From G965279355 sp965279355 (lineage in GTDB: Bacteria; Pseudomonadota; Alphaproteobacteria; CACIAM-22H2), in NCBI GenBank assembly GCA_965279355.1, contig OZ257155.1:310001-374000 (forward strand): a stretch of DNA of 64,000 nt, read 5' to 3'. This document shows positions 32,998 to 42,380 of this stretch, piece after piece. The notes below the pieces were generated by a model that saw only the letters and a program-made list of their open reading frames with translations, was not told the DNA's origin and did not search any database. Position numbers and translations under genes: made by a program. The first letter of the stretch is position 1. Each line of letters starts with the position of its first letter.

Positions 32998-33192
32998 ATG
33001 CACATCTTTGAGCAGATCGAGCGCTATCACACGATCGCCGCGCGGGTCCGCGTCAGCGCCGGCAAGACGGGCGATTCCGAAATCAAGCGCGAGCTGCTGG
33101 CGATCGCCGTCCAGTACGAAAAGCTGGCCGAGGATATCGCGCGGTCGCTTGAGTTTGTGCCTATCGACGGACCTGGGCAGTCGCGGGCGTGA
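32998..33192 (+). CDS. Small helical hypothetical protein, 64 aa
   Basis: Begins MHIFEQIERYHTIAARVRV and ends with a helix (ELLAIAVQYEKLAEDIARSL) of a kind common in small alphaproteobacterial proteins of unknown function. No membrane segment or signal. Start at the ATG at 32998; the leader upstream is rich in inverted repeats and lacks a clear ribosome site. Confidence 0.65.
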   Translation: MHIFEQIERYHTIAARVRVSAGKTGDSEIKRELLAIAVQYEKLAEDIARSLEFVPIDGPGQSRA

Positions 33193-33229
33193 GTGTCCAT
33201 TGACCTGACGTTACGCGCCGCAAGGGACG

Positions 33230-34453
33230 TTATGTCCGCCGGAAAATCAGCGACGTGTTGATGCCGCCGAAGGCAAAATTGTTCGACATGAAGTATTCCG
33301 GCGAGATCCTGCGCGCGTCGCCGATGATGTAGTCGAGCGCGCCGCAGCGCGGATCGACCGTTTTCAGATTGGCGGTCGGGCAAATCCAGCCTTCGTGCAC
33401 CATCTCGATCGCGAGCCACGCTTCCAGCGAGCCGCACGCGCCGAGGGAATGGCCGAAATGGCCTTTGAGGGAATGGAAGGGCGCTTTCGTTCCGAACACA
33501 GCTGCGGTGGCCTGCGTCTCCGCGATGTCGCCCCATTCGGTCGCCGTGCCATGACCGTTGACGTAGCCGATGGCATCGGCGGTGAGGGACGCATCGGCAA
33601 GAGCGAGGCGCAGGGCGCCTTCCATCGTCTCCGCTTTAGGCTGGGTGACGTGATTGCCGTCGGAGTTCGTCCCGAAACCGACGACCTCCGCGAGTATTCG
33701 TGCCCCGCGGGCTTTTGCATGGTCCAGTTCTTCGAGAACGAGCGAGACGGCGCCTTCGCCGATCACCAGACCGTCACGGTCCGCATCGTAGGGGCGCGGC
33801 GTTTCATGCGGCGTTTCGTTTTTCGTGGACGTGGCGAAAAGCGTGTCAAAGACGGCAGACATCGTTACATCGAGTTCTTCGGCACCGCCCGCGATCATGA
33901 TGTCCGCCTTGCCGAAGCGAATGGCCTCGGCGGCATAGCCGATCGCCTGGCTGCCCGACGTGCAGGCGCTCGACGTTGTGATCACCCGGCCATTCAAACC
34001 GAAGAACAGGCCGATATTCACCGCCGCCGTATGGCTCATCATCTGGATGTAGCTGGTGGCGTTCAGCGACTTGGAAATACCGGTTTGCAGCAATTCGGCG
34101 AAACCAAGCACCGCGGCGGGCGTTCCGAACGACGAACCGTAGGCGACACCGGACCGGTCGCTTTTTAGCACCGGATCGTCGATCAGCCCGGCCTGCTGCA
34201 ACGCCTGCTCGCTGGCATAGACGGCCATACGCGCGACCGGGCCCATGGTGCGGGTCTTCTTGCGTGGGTAGCGGCTGTCGACGTTGAACTCGGCGACCGG
34301 CGCCGCGAGGCGGGTATTGATGCCTTCGAAGCGGTCCCAGGCGTCCATCCGGCGGATGGCTGTATGCCCATCATGGAAGTTCTTCCGGATCGTTGGCCAA
34401 TCGTTGCCGAGCCCGGTGACGCCGCCAAATCCCGTGACCACGACGCGGCGCAT
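33230..34453 (-). CDS. Beta-ketoacyl-ACP synthase (KAS II type) of the aryl polyene cluster
   Basis: A 407-aa thiolase-fold ketosynthase with the full Cys-His-His triad: Cys in TTSSACTSGSQA, His in YVNGHGTATEWGD and His in KGHFGHSLGACGSLEA. It performs decarboxylative condensation of malonyl-ACP on the growing polyene chain. It is the last gene of the long minus-strand operon, and its ATG overlaps the ketoreductase stop. A second active ketosynthase is encoded at 35635-36822; both are usual in aryl polyene clusters. Confidence 0.93.
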   Translation of the reverse strand: MRRVVVTGFGGVTGLGNDWPTIRKNFHDGHTAIRRMDAWDRFEGINTRLAAPVAEFNVDSRYPRKKTRTMGPVARMAVYASEQALQQAGLIDDPVLKSDRSGVAYGSSFGTPAAVLGFAELLQTGISKSLNATSYIQMMSHTAAVNIGLFFGLNGRVITTSSACTSGSQAIGYAAEAIRFGKADIMIAGGAEELDVTMSAVFDTLFATSTKNETPHETPRPYDADRDGLVIGEGAVSLVLEELDHAKARGARILAEVVGFGTNSDGNHVTQPKAETMEGALRLALADASLTADAIGYVNGHGTATEWGDIAETQATAAVFGTKAPFHSLKGHFGHSLGACGSLEAWLAIEMVHEGWICPTANLKTVDPRCGALDYIIGDARRISPEYFMSNNFAFGGINTSLIFRRT

Positions 34454-35181
34454 CAGACCATGCCTCCGTTCACGGAAATCGTCTGCCGCGTAATATAGGA
34501 CGCTTCATCCGAGAGCAGGAAGGCGACTGCGCCGGCGACTTCCTCCGGTCTGCCGATGCGACGCATGGGGATCAGCTTGGTGATTTCCTCGACCGGCGCG
34601 TCCTTGATCATCTGTGTATCGATCAGTCCGGGAGCAACGCAGTTAACGGTGATGTTGCGGCTGGCGAGTTCGAGGGCGAGGGCTTTCGTTGCGCCGATGA
34701 TGCCGGCCTTGGCGGCGCTGTAATTGACCTGCCCCCGGTTGCCAACCAGTCCGGAAACCGAAGAGAGCGTGACGATGCGGCCGCCTTTCCGCGCGGAAAC
34801 CATCGGCATCACCGCGGGTCGCAGGACATTGTAGAACCCGTCAAGATTTGTATTGATGACGGAATCCCAGTCGTCATCCTCAAAGGCGACGAACGTGTTG
34901 TCGCGCGAGATGCCGGCATTGAGAACGATGCCCCAATAGGGACCGTGCGCCTCGATATCCGCGGTAAGCGCGGCACGGCAGGCTTCGCGGTCGCCGATAT
35001 CGAACCGGATTGTCTGGGCCTTGGCCCCTGCAGCTTGCACGCTCTGCAGCGTTGCGTCGGCGCCGGCGGCATCCGAATGATAGTGGATGACGAGCGTATA
35101 GCCGTCGGTGGCGAGCCGTTCGGCAATCGCCCGGCCGATGCCCTTGCTGGCACCCGTCACCAGGACCCGCTTATCCGTCAT
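34453..35181 (-). CDS. 3-ketoacyl-ACP reductase (FabG-like SDR)
   Basis: A 242-aa SDR with TGASKGIGRA near residue 8, NAGIS, the catalytic Ser in LSSVSG and the YSAAK Tyr/Lys pair. Resembles FabG closely (DSVINTNLDGFYNVLRP). It reduces the beta-keto group formed in each elongation round. The start is placed at the ATG at 35181, which overlaps the dehydratase end by 11 bases, so the genes are coupled. Confidence 0.92.
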   Translation of the reverse strand: MTDKRVLVTGASKGIGRAIAERLATDGYTLVIHYHSDAAGADATLQSVQAAGAKAQTIRFDIGDREACRAALTADIEAHGPYWGIVLNAGISRDNTFVAFEDDDWDSVINTNLDGFYNVLRPAVMPMVSARKGGRIVTLSSVSGLVGNRGQVNYSAAKAGIIGATKALALELASRNITVNCVAPGLIDTQMIKDAPVEEITKLIPMRRIGRPEEVAGAVAFLLSDEASYITRQTISVNGGMV

Positions 35182-35638
35182 TGCTGTGAACCCCTGTCGC
35201 AGGCATCGGATCTTTGGGCTGATAGACATTCAGCCGCGCCGTTGCCACGCAATTCCCCTCGTTGTCGATCCGGCAGTCGAACACGCCCATGTTGTCGTCA
35301 CGAAATACAACTGTCGCGGTTACTGTCAACCGTTCGTTCGCCTGAAACGCCGGGACGCGCGCCTCATAATGACGCGTTCCCAGTAAATAGCCGATCTTGA
35401 CGGGTAGGCCGCGCTCCATCGCCTCGGCGCCGACATAGGCACCGCAAGTCTGGGCCATCAGTTCGATGCCGAAATAGGACGGAAGGGCGCCATCGGAAAG
35501 AAAAGGCTGCAGGTTCTTGACCTCGACCGCTGCCGTCAGGCCGGTGTCGTCATAATGCACGGCTTCGTCGAGCAGCAGCATCGGTTCTGCGTGCGGGAGC
35601 AATTTGGCGATTGGCCACGGGCAGGGACGGGCAGTCAT
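35171..35638 (-). CDS. Hotdog-fold 3-hydroxyacyl-ACP dehydratase (ApeP-like)
   Basis: A 155-aa FabA/FabZ-like protein. PMLLLDEAVHYDD and the SYFGIELMAQTCGAYVG helix (catalytic acidic residue in the FGIELMAQ segment) mark the dehydratase subfamily found in aryl polyene and flexirubin clusters. The start at 35638 overlaps the upstream ketosynthase stop by four bases. Works with the ketoreductase to make each double bond. Confidence 0.87.
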   Translation of the reverse strand: MTARPCPWPIAKLLPHAEPMLLLDEAVHYDDTGLTAAVEVKNLQPFLSDGALPSYFGIELMAQTCGAYVGAEAMERGLPVKIGYLLGTRHYEARVPAFQANERLTVTATVVFRDDNMGVFDCRIDNEGNCVATARLNVYQPKDPMPATGVHSNDG

Positions 35639-36822
35639 AAGCGCCCCAGAACAAGGCTGGCATTGCTGCCGCCGAACGCGAACGAGTTGCTGATGGCTGC
35701 CCGGAGCCCGGTTGCCCTGTTTTCCGGTGCAGCAAGATTGAGCGGCGCGAGGGCCGGGTCTGCAACACCGTCCCAAAGATGCGGCGGGACCCGGCTTTCC
35801 GGGTTGAATTGCCGGTGTAGCGTCAGCCAGCAGAATGCCGCTTCGATCGCGCCGGCGGCGCCCAGCGTGTGACCGGTCATGGCCTTGGTCGAGCTGCACA
35901 GGACGGCGTCACCGAGCAGCGTATTGACGGCTTTGCTTTCCATCGCATCGTTCAGCGGTGTCGCGGTTCCATGCAGATTGACGTAGCCGATCCCCGTGGG
36001 CTGTAGCCCGGAATCCGTTACTGCCTTTTGCATCGCCGCCAGAGCGCCTTTCCCATCGGGATCGGGCGCGCTCATGTGATGAGCATCGGCACTCTCGCCA
36101 TAGCCGAGCAAGGCGATTTCCGAAGGTTCGCGCGTCATCAGAAAGATTGCGCCGCCTTCGCCGATGGTGATGCCGTCGCGGTTCGCGCTGAATGGATTGC
36201 ACATGCTTCTGGACAGGGCGCCGAGTGAGTCGAACCCGGCGACCGTCAGACCGCACAGCGTGTCGACACCACCGACCAGGGCTGCGTCGCAAACTCCCGA
36301 CCGGATCAGGCGTCGTGCGGACGCGAATGCCTTGGCACTGGACGAGCAGGCGGTCGCGATGGTGTAGGCGGGGCCGCCGAGATTTAGGTGACGCGCGACG
36401 AATTCGGCGAGGTTCCCCAGCTCCTGCTGGCTATAGCGGTAACCGGCCGGCCATTGTCCGGTGCTCAGCTGGTGCGCCAGGGCGGTTTCACCTTCCGCCA
36501 TGCCCGACGTGCTTGTTCCCAGAACGACCGCAAGTCGTGAGGCGCCGTAGCGCCCGATCGCCGCGGCGACTTCGCTCTCGATCTGCTGCAACGCTGCCAG
36601 GGCCACGCGATTGTTGCGACAGGCGAGGGCGGAGAGGGTCGTTTCGATCTCGGGTAAGGCGGATTGTACTGCGCCGACGTGGATTGCGCGGCTGTGCAGG
36701 ATATCGCTCCGGCTGACAAGACCGGCTCGCGTTCCCGAAAATAATGCCGCGGCAACGGAAGTCTTTTCGGCGCCGATTGGCGTGACGAGTCCCAGCGCGC
36801 TGAGGAAGACCGGCGCTGTCAT
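35635..36822 (-). CDS. Beta-ketoacyl-ACP synthase (second KS of the aryl polyene cluster)
   Basis: A 395-aa ketosynthase. The ATG at 36822 forms an ATGA overlap with the lipoprotein stop. The triad is complete: Cys in IATACSSSAKAF, His in YVNLHGTATPLND and His in MTGHTLGAAGAIEA. In characterised clusters one such enzyme pairs with the chain-length-factor-like protein to make the polyene chain, while the other initiates. Which does what here cannot be told from sequence. Confidence 0.92.
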   Translation of the reverse strand: MTAPVFLSALGLVTPIGAEKTSVAAALFSGTRAGLVSRSDILHSRAIHVGAVQSALPEIETTLSALACRNNRVALAALQQIESEVAAAIGRYGASRLAVVLGTSTSGMAEGETALAHQLSTGQWPAGYRYSQQELGNLAEFVARHLNLGGPAYTIATACSSSAKAFASARRLIRSGVCDAALVGGVDTLCGLTVAGFDSLGALSRSMCNPFSANRDGITIGEGGAIFLMTREPSEIALLGYGESADAHHMSAPDPDGKGALAAMQKAVTDSGLQPTGIGYVNLHGTATPLNDAMESKAVNTLLGDAVLCSSTKAMTGHTLGAAGAIEAAFCWLTLHRQFNPESRVPPHLWDGVADPALAPLNLAAPENRATGLRAAISNSFAFGGSNASLVLGRL

Positions 36823-37385
36823 TGAAGCAGCTCCGAGCGCACTTCCAGATCGTAACCCCACAGCGCGTTATGCAGGCGGGTGATGCCTGACCACGGATCG
36901 TTCTGGGGATAGCGAATGGTCACGATCGCCTGTCCATTCGCGGAGACCGTTCGTGTATCCGCAGTACGGCTCAGGGTGGCCGTCGAATGGATGAGGCCAT
37001 TCTGAACCGCCGCATCCGGCCAGTACATCAGCGTGATGTCGGCGAGGATATTTTCGGGCCGGAGATCGGCGGGAAACCAGTCCGCGCGCTCGAACGCCGG
37101 CGTATTGCCGGACCAGCTGATGGTCATGATGCGGCGGCCGAAACCGTCAACGCCTGCCAGAAGCATGGTCGTTGCGGTCACCTTCATCCGGCTTTCGAAG
37201 GTGAACACTTCGCCCTTGTAGCGGGCCGTGATGATCTGGGTGGCCTCCACCTCGCGTCCGAGGGCACTAGGTCCGGGCATGGCATAGGTCAGGCCCGGCG
37301 CCAGCTGGGCATGGTTCCGCGCCGGTTCCGGACCGGCACAGGAGGTGAGCGCGATGAGAAGTGCGGCGCAGAGAAATCGAATCAT
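36819..37385 (-). CDS. DUF3261 outer-membrane-type lipoprotein
   Basis: A 188-aa protein with signal MIRFLCAALLIALTSC; the lipobox LTSC makes Cys16 the lipidated residue. The mature domain is the DUF3261 beta-rich fold that recurs beside LolA-like and MMPL proteins in aryl polyene clusters. It probably receives or anchors the polyene lipid at the outer membrane. Coupled by overlap to the downstream ketosynthase. Confidence 0.88.
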   Translation of the reverse strand: MIRFLCAALLIALTSCAGPEPARNHAQLAPGLTYAMPGPSALGREVEATQIITARYKGEVFTFESRMKVTATTMLLAGVDGFGRRIMTISWSGNTPAFERADWFPADLRPENILADITLMYWPDAAVQNGLIHSTATLSRTADTRTVSANGQAIVTIRYPQNDPWSGITRLHNALWGYDLEVRSELLQ

Positions 37386-37407
37386 GATGGTTCGCTGGCG
37401 GTTCTGC

Positions 37408-39714
37408 TCACCGCGTGGGGCTGGAACGAATGGCCATCGGGGACAGGAGATAGGCCAGCATCAGGCCCACGAACATCGCGGCCCCGAAAGCGTGGACAGC
37501 GTGCGCCTGTGAAAACGCAAGGAGCCCGAAAGACAGGGCGGATGTCACCATCGCCACCAGGGTTGCCAACATGGTCGCGGCCTCCGGCGCCGGACTTCCT
37601 TCCGCGAAAAACACCGCGAAATCGACGCCCATCGATAACACGAGGACCAGGGCGATGGCGCTGAAAAAGCTGAACTCCTCCCCGGTCAGCGCCAGCAGAA
37701 AAGGGGTCAGGACAACCGCCGCGACCGGCGGAACCAACACACGGACACCGCCCAACAGCCCGTACCGCCACAGCAGCAGCGGCGCCATGAGCAGCGCGGA
37801 GATGGCGATCAGCATCAGGGCCCGCTCGCGATAACGGGCGAATACGTCGGTGATGCTGTCGGCGGGATCGTAGAAGCGGACCCCCTCAATCCCCTCGGCC
37901 AGCGCACGCACGGCATCAGGACGAATGACGCGATCCAGAACGACAGCGTGCGTGATACCAGGGGCTTCGCCATCGAGGATGAGGGCAGATGCGAAGGGAA
38001 GCGTGTGTCGGCTCAGGATATCGGGTGTCAGCGGTTCAGTCGGAGGTGTCGATGCCGAAGCGGGGAGACCAAGGGCGTCGCGATAGGCGGACAGGTGCGG
38101 CGCGTATAACTGGCTCTGGATCAACTCCATATTTTTCTGTTGGCGCGCGACTGAGGGAATGAAGCGGGCCAGTGACTGCCAGCCGGACAAGTCGCCGGCT
38201 GCAGCCGCGCGCTGCAGCCTTTCGTCGAGGGCTTCTTCGATGCGGAGTGCTGTTTCAGTGTCGGGCGCGTGGACCAGAAAAAACTGCGTCGACGATCCCA
38301 TGCCGGTCAGACGCTGCACCTGAAGTTGCTCGGACAGCAGGTCAGGGGACAGGTTCTGCTGGCGTCTGACGTCGTCGACCGTTGAAAATTTCGTGGCGCC
38401 GGCGATTGCGAGGAGCACCAGAACGATGGCGGCACTGAAGCGGAGCAACCGCATCCGGGGCCTGTTCCAGGGAATGCAGACAAGGCCGGCGATCCAGGTG
38501 TCGGCCGTGGTCATCCGGCGGCCCGCCATACGATCGAGAAACGGGAACCATGCCGCCACCGTGACGAAGGCAGCGCTCAGGCCAACGGCGGAGAAGACGG
38601 CGATCTGATGCAGGCCGGTCAGCGGCGTAAAGGCGAGCGCCACATAACCCACGACCGACGTCGCAAGGCCCATCGCGATTCCGGGCAGGACATGGTGGAG
38701 ACGGTCTTCCGGCTCGCGCCGTGCCGAGAAGATCTGCGTGCAGTAGTGCAATGCATAGTCGACGGCCGAGCCGATGAGGCTGGTGCCGAACAGCACGGCC
38801 AGAATGTGGACCTGCCCGAAAGCCAGCAGACAGACAACGAGCGCGACAAGCATGCCGACGGTCATTGCCATGAGGCAGAGAACCATCGGCATGAGGGTGC
38901 GGAAAACGGCGAAGATCACCAGCGTTACCGCAATCAGCGATACGGCGCCGATCCAGGCGATCTCACCCTGTGCCGTTTGCGATCCCGCCAGTGCATGGAA
39001 GGGAACGCCCAGTCGCAGGACGGCAATATCGGGAGCAGCGACACGCGCGGCCTGAAGCCCGTTCTGATACGCGGCAGACAGGCGATCCTGGAAATCCAGC
39101 GAGAAAGCTTCGCCGGTCAGGTCGCCCAGCACCAGAAACCAGTGCCTGCCGCCGTCCACGACAACCAGCCGCCCGCGATCGGGGGTGATCTTGCTGGCCG
39201 GGACCGGCAGATCCGAAAAGAACGCCGGAAGAAGAAGGAACGGATCCGCCTCAAGCTGACGCGCATCAACAGGAATACCCGGTGCAGTGATCTGCGCCAG
39301 GGCACGCTGGACGATTTCCGTCGCGCGCCCGGTTTCGAGCCGCCTGCGGTCGGCGTCGGACAGCAATCCGCTACTGTACGGCAGATAGGCGGTGACGAGC
39401 TGACGGATTGCATCGGGCGATGCGGCGCCGGACGGGTTCATGACGCCGGCCTGTTTCAGCGCGCCCTCGATGGCTTCGGCGGCCGTAAACGCCTTGTCGC
39501 GGTCGCTATGGCCGACCAGCACGACGATCTGCCGCGCCAGGCGCTGCATCATCAAATCGCCGGCTATGCTTGTCTGAGTGTCGCGGTCCTCGCGGGGCAG
39601 AAGGTCCAGCAGGTTGGTCTGGAATGGAAGCGGGCCCGTCAGCAGTTGCCCGCCGCCGTAGAGTGCAGCGGCCAGAACCACCACCAGCCATGCAAGAGCA
39701 AGAGCGCGCTTCAC
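37408..39714 (-). CDS. MMPL/RND-family lipid exporter
   Basis: A 768-aa inner-membrane protein with the duplicated layout of MMPL transporters. An N-terminal helix is followed by a large periplasmic loop, then helices 2-6 (VDYALHYCTQIF in the first half), and this repeats with a second loop and helices 8-12 (GVDFAVFFAEGS in the second half). In aryl polyene clusters this exporter moves the finished aryl polyene lipid toward the outer membrane. Its start overlaps the LolA-like gene's stop by four bases. Confidence 0.9.
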   Translation of the reverse strand: MKRALALAWLVVVLAAALYGGGQLLTGPLPFQTNLLDLLPREDRDTQTSIAGDLMMQRLARQIVVLVGHSDRDKAFTAAEAIEGALKQAGVMNPSGAASPDAIRQLVTAYLPYSSGLLSDADRRRLETGRATEIVQRALAQITAPGIPVDARQLEADPFLLLPAFFSDLPVPASKITPDRGRLVVVDGGRHWFLVLGDLTGEAFSLDFQDRLSAAYQNGLQAARVAAPDIAVLRLGVPFHALAGSQTAQGEIAWIGAVSLIAVTLVIFAVFRTLMPMVLCLMAMTVGMLVALVVCLLAFGQVHILAVLFGTSLIGSAVDYALHYCTQIFSARREPEDRLHHVLPGIAMGLATSVVGYVALAFTPLTGLHQIAVFSAVGLSAAFVTVAAWFPFLDRMAGRRMTTADTWIAGLVCIPWNRPRMRLLRFSAAIVLVLLAIAGATKFSTVDDVRRQQNLSPDLLSEQLQVQRLTGMGSSTQFFLVHAPDTETALRIEEALDERLQRAAAAGDLSGWQSLARFIPSVARQQKNMELIQSQLYAPHLSAYRDALGLPASASTPPTEPLTPDILSRHTLPFASALILDGEAPGITHAVVLDRVIRPDAVRALAEGIEGVRFYDPADSITDVFARYRERALMLIAISALLMAPLLLWRYGLLGGVRVLVPPVAAVVLTPFLLALTGEEFSFFSAIALVLVLSMGVDFAVFFAEGSPAPEAATMLATLVAMVTSALSFGLLAFSQAHAVHAFGAAMFVGLMLAYLLSPMAIRSSPTR

Positions 39715-40322
39715 GACCGGATTGCGGCGAACAGCGCCTTTTCGTCGTCGGTCGGCCCGGCTCCGTCCGTGGCCTGGCTGGAGAAGGTAATGCGATCGAA
39801 ATCGTCCTCGCCCCGCAGGATGTCGACGGTTTCGGCAAACTGGCGGGCCGTCACGACGATCGATTGAATCCGCGAAAGAACGGCTTCGTCCTTCGAGACC
39901 GGCGTGAGCGTCAGCCGCGTGCCGGTGGCTTCTTTGGACTGCGAAACAGTGAAGCTACCGCTCATGCCTGACCAGTCACCGCCGAGCGCCGCGCCAAGGA
40001 TATCGAAGAGCCGCGCCAGAAAAGGCAGCCGGGACGTCGGAAGCCGCGTCAGCTCCTGTCCGTCGGCAACCTGCAGAAGACCGGACGGCGTGATGACCGT
40101 GGTCGAGGCCAGGGGCTTTTCGGTTTTCCAGATCAACCCGCGTCCGGGCAGGAGGGCGAAGGAGCCTTCGGAGCGGATCGGTTTGGCAAAGCCCTTTAGA
40201 TACCGATCCTGCGTAAAACGGCCGCGGAGGATTTCATTCGGGCGCAGTACGACCTGCGCGTGCCCGGCAAGCGGTACGAGTGAAACGGCAATTCCGGCGA
40301 TGGCGGTCCGGCGCGTGATCAT
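39711..40322 (-). CDS. LolA-like periplasmic lipid carrier
   Basis: A 203-aa exported protein starting MITRRTAIAGIAVSLVPLAG, a signal peptide with a twin-Arg-like RR, cleaved near GHAQ. The mature part (RGRFTQDRYLKGFAKPI, LIWKTEKPLASTTVITP) is the LolA/LppX beta-cup fold. Start at 40322 overlaps the thioesterase stop as ATGA. Likely ferries the polyene lipid from the MMPL exporter to the outer membrane. Confidence 0.87.
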   Translation of the reverse strand: MITRRTAIAGIAVSLVPLAGHAQVVLRPNEILRGRFTQDRYLKGFAKPIRSEGSFALLPGRGLIWKTEKPLASTTVITPSGLLQVADGQELTRLPTSRLPFLARLFDILGAALGGDWSGMSGSFTVSQSKEATGTRLTLTPVSKDEAVLSRIQSIVVTARQFAETVDILRGEDDFDRITFSSQATDGAGPTDDEKALFAAIRS

Positions 40323-40726
40323 AGATGCGCTTTGACCTTCGCCTGGAAGGCGGCGGGCGATTCCAGACACAGCTCCTGTGTCTTTGCGTTGACCGCGACC
40401 TGCGTGGTCTGCGCCTTGGTCAGGGTTTCACCCGTCGCGGCGTCGGTGATGCGATAGTCGATGCGCAGCCGGTTCTCGTACTCCGTGAGTTCGGCGCGGA
40501 TTTTGATCTCCTGGGCGAACCGGATCGCGCGAACATATTTCACGCGGAGATCGACCACCGGCCACACGAAGCCAGATTCGGACATTTCGACATAGTTGTA
40601 ACCGATGCGGTCCAGCAGCGCGCAACGCGCCTGCTCGAGGTAGCGGACATAGTTGCCATGCCACACGACCTCCATAGGGTCGAGATCGTAGAACTGCACC
40701 TTCAGCATTACGTCAGCGGTAATCAC
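40319..40726 (-). CDS. Acyl-CoA/acyl-ACP thioesterase (4-hydroxybenzoyl-CoA thioesterase family)
   Basis: A 135-aa hotdog thioesterase: KVQFYDLDPMEVVWHGNYVRYLEQ-type motif (shown in part: DLDPMEVVWHGNY) contains the catalytic Asp. The start is uncertain: a GTG at 40726, directly after the upstream stop, or an ATG at 40708. Could release the polyene acid or edit stalled chains on the carrier proteins. Coupled to the LolA-like gene. Confidence 0.87.
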   Translation of the reverse strand: MITADVMLKVQFYDLDPMEVVWHGNYVRYLEQARCALLDRIGYNYVEMSESGFVWPVVDLRVKYVRAIRFAQEIKIRAELTEYENRLRIDYRITDAATGETLTKAQTTQVAVNAKTQELCLESPAAFQAKVKAHL

Positions 40727-40730
40727 GGTT

Positions 40731-42380
40731 TTAGGTTTCCGCCCAGAAATCGAAGAAATTGAACCATTGAAAGGGATCGCGCAGGCAGGCCGCTTCCAGT
40801 TCGACCGCATAGGACCTTGCCGCGCGGGCGATGGCATCCTGCCGTTCGCGGCGCGGCAGAAGGATCCGCTCGGCCAATAGTTTCAAATCGAGCCGCCAGC
40901 CACCGCCGTTGCGATAGCAGAACAGGATATAGACAGGGCATTCCAGGAGGAAGGCCAGCAACCAGGGACCCTGCGGAAAGGGGGCTTCCTGGCCCAGGAA
41001 CGGGACCTTGACCACGCGGTCCTGGGACAGCACCGGCGACCTGTCGCCGGCGATGGCGATCCATTCACCGCGCTCGACCCGCTCCCGCAGCATGATGGCG
41101 GTATCCGGGCCGATCTCGGTGACCTGCACCATGCGGCTGGCAATCTCGGGGCGGTAGCGGCGCATGACATTGTTGAAGTTCTCGGCATGCCTGGTGTGAA
41201 CCAGAATCGTGATTCGCTCACGGAGTGCATCGTCACCAAGGGCGCGCGCGAGCTCGGCATTGCCGTAGTGCGACACAATGAGAAGGGCGCCGCGTGGATC
41301 GTCTTTCAGTGCCGTCAGGCTGTCGGCGGACAGGGCGCTCCGGTCGATGGCGCCGATCCAGCCCGCAAAAATGTCGAGCGAGCGTTCAGCGAAGCGGAAG
41401 AAATGCCGATAGACGTCGCGGTTCGTCGGGTTTCGGTCGATACCTTTTGCGGCGAAGGCACGAGCCAGAAACTGTCGCGAGTATGCGCGCCGGCGGCGAT
41501 CGGTCAGATAGAAATAGAAGACGACCGGCGTCATGACAATCAGGCAGCCTCGCCGTCCCAGCAGCGTATAGGTGCCGGCGAGGAACCGGATGCCCCAGCT
41601 CGCCCCGCGCTCCGCCAGCGCGGACCAGTGGCTTGCCGGTTTGGATGACGGCCGGTTGGCAATAATGCGGGGAAGACGCGGCAGCATGCCGAAGACCAGG
41701 CGCGTGTGCATCCGGGTAATCCGCCAGTTGTCGCGCCAGACATCGAAATTCGACGTGTTGCCGGCCGGATAGATGACCTGAACCGGTACCTCGGTGACGC
41801 GAACGCCACGCCAGATCAGCCGCACCATGATTTCGGTATCGAAATCCATGTGTGTGCCGACGCGCTCCTCCGCGAGCAGGGCTTTTACGCTCGCGAGAGG
41901 ATAGACCCGGAGACCGCACATCGTGTCGATCCGACGGAACGACAGCGTCTCCAGCGCGACCCAGGCATGGGTGATCCAGCGTCCGATGCGGCGGCTGCGT
42001 GGCATGCTGTCGTCAAACGACGGGGTTCCGCTGATCAGGTGCGATGGTTCCTTGCGGGCCTGCGCGAGCATGGTGTCGACGACGCCAAGATCGTGCTGGC
42101 CGTCGGCATCGATCTGCAGCGCGTGCGTGTAGCCGGCCGCGAGCGCATGCCCAATCCCGGCAATGACGGCGGCTCCTTTGCCGGCGTTGCGGTCCTGCCG
42201 GTGGACTGTCACCCCGTTATCCGGCGCATGGAGCGCGCCGATCTTCGCTTTGAAATCGTCGCCGCTGCCGTCATCGACGATCATCACAGGCAGTCCGGAT
42301 GCACGCAGTCGTGCGACGATCTCGGGCAGAACCCTGACGTGATTGTGGGTCGGAATGATGGCGCAGGGATTGAAGGTCAC
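40731..42380 (-). CDS. Glycosyltransferase family 2 - LpxL-like acyltransferase fusion
   Basis: A 549-aa two-domain protein. Residues 1-235 are a GT-A glycosyltransferase (CAIIPTHNH, IVDDGSGD, QIDADGQHD for nucleotide-sugar and metal). After a short hydrophobic linker, residues about 260-549 are a lysophospholipid acyltransferase of the LpxL/HtrB group (SHYGNAELARAL catalytic His...Glu, GDRSPV). The fusion is likely to build and acylate the lipid anchor of the aryl polyene. Overlaps the AMP-ligase gene by four bases. Confidence 0.88.
   Translation of the reverse strand: MTFNPCAIIPTHNHVRVLPEIVARLRASGLPVMIVDDGSGDDFKAKIGALHAPDNGVTVHRQDRNAGKGAAVIAGIGHALAAGYTHALQIDADGQHDLGVVDTMLAQARKEPSHLISGTPSFDDSMPRSRRIGRWITHAWVALETLSFRRIDTMCGLRVYPLASVKALLAEERVGTHMDFDTEIMVRLIWRGVRVTEVPVQVIYPAGNTSNFDVWRDNWRITRMHTRLVFGMLPRLPRIIANRPSSKPASHWSALAERGASWGIRFLAGTYTLLGRRGCLIVMTPVVFYFYLTDRRRRAYSRQFLARAFAAKGIDRNPTNRDVYRHFFRFAERSLDIFAGWIGAIDRSALSADSLTALKDDPRGALLIVSHYGNAELARALGDDALRERITILVHTRHAENFNNVMRRYRPEIASRMVQVTEIGPDTAIMLRERVERGEWIAIAGDRSPVLSQDRVVKVPFLGQEAPFPQGPWLLAFLLECPVYILFCYRNGGGWRLDLKLLAERILLPRRERQDAIARAARSYAVELEAACLRDPFQWFNFFDFWAET

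Noticed and set aside
38608..39867. 419-codon open frame on the plus strand
   Set aside because: It is antisense to the MMPL exporter, has the Arg/Gln/Gly-rich composition of GC-rich shadow frames and no domain.
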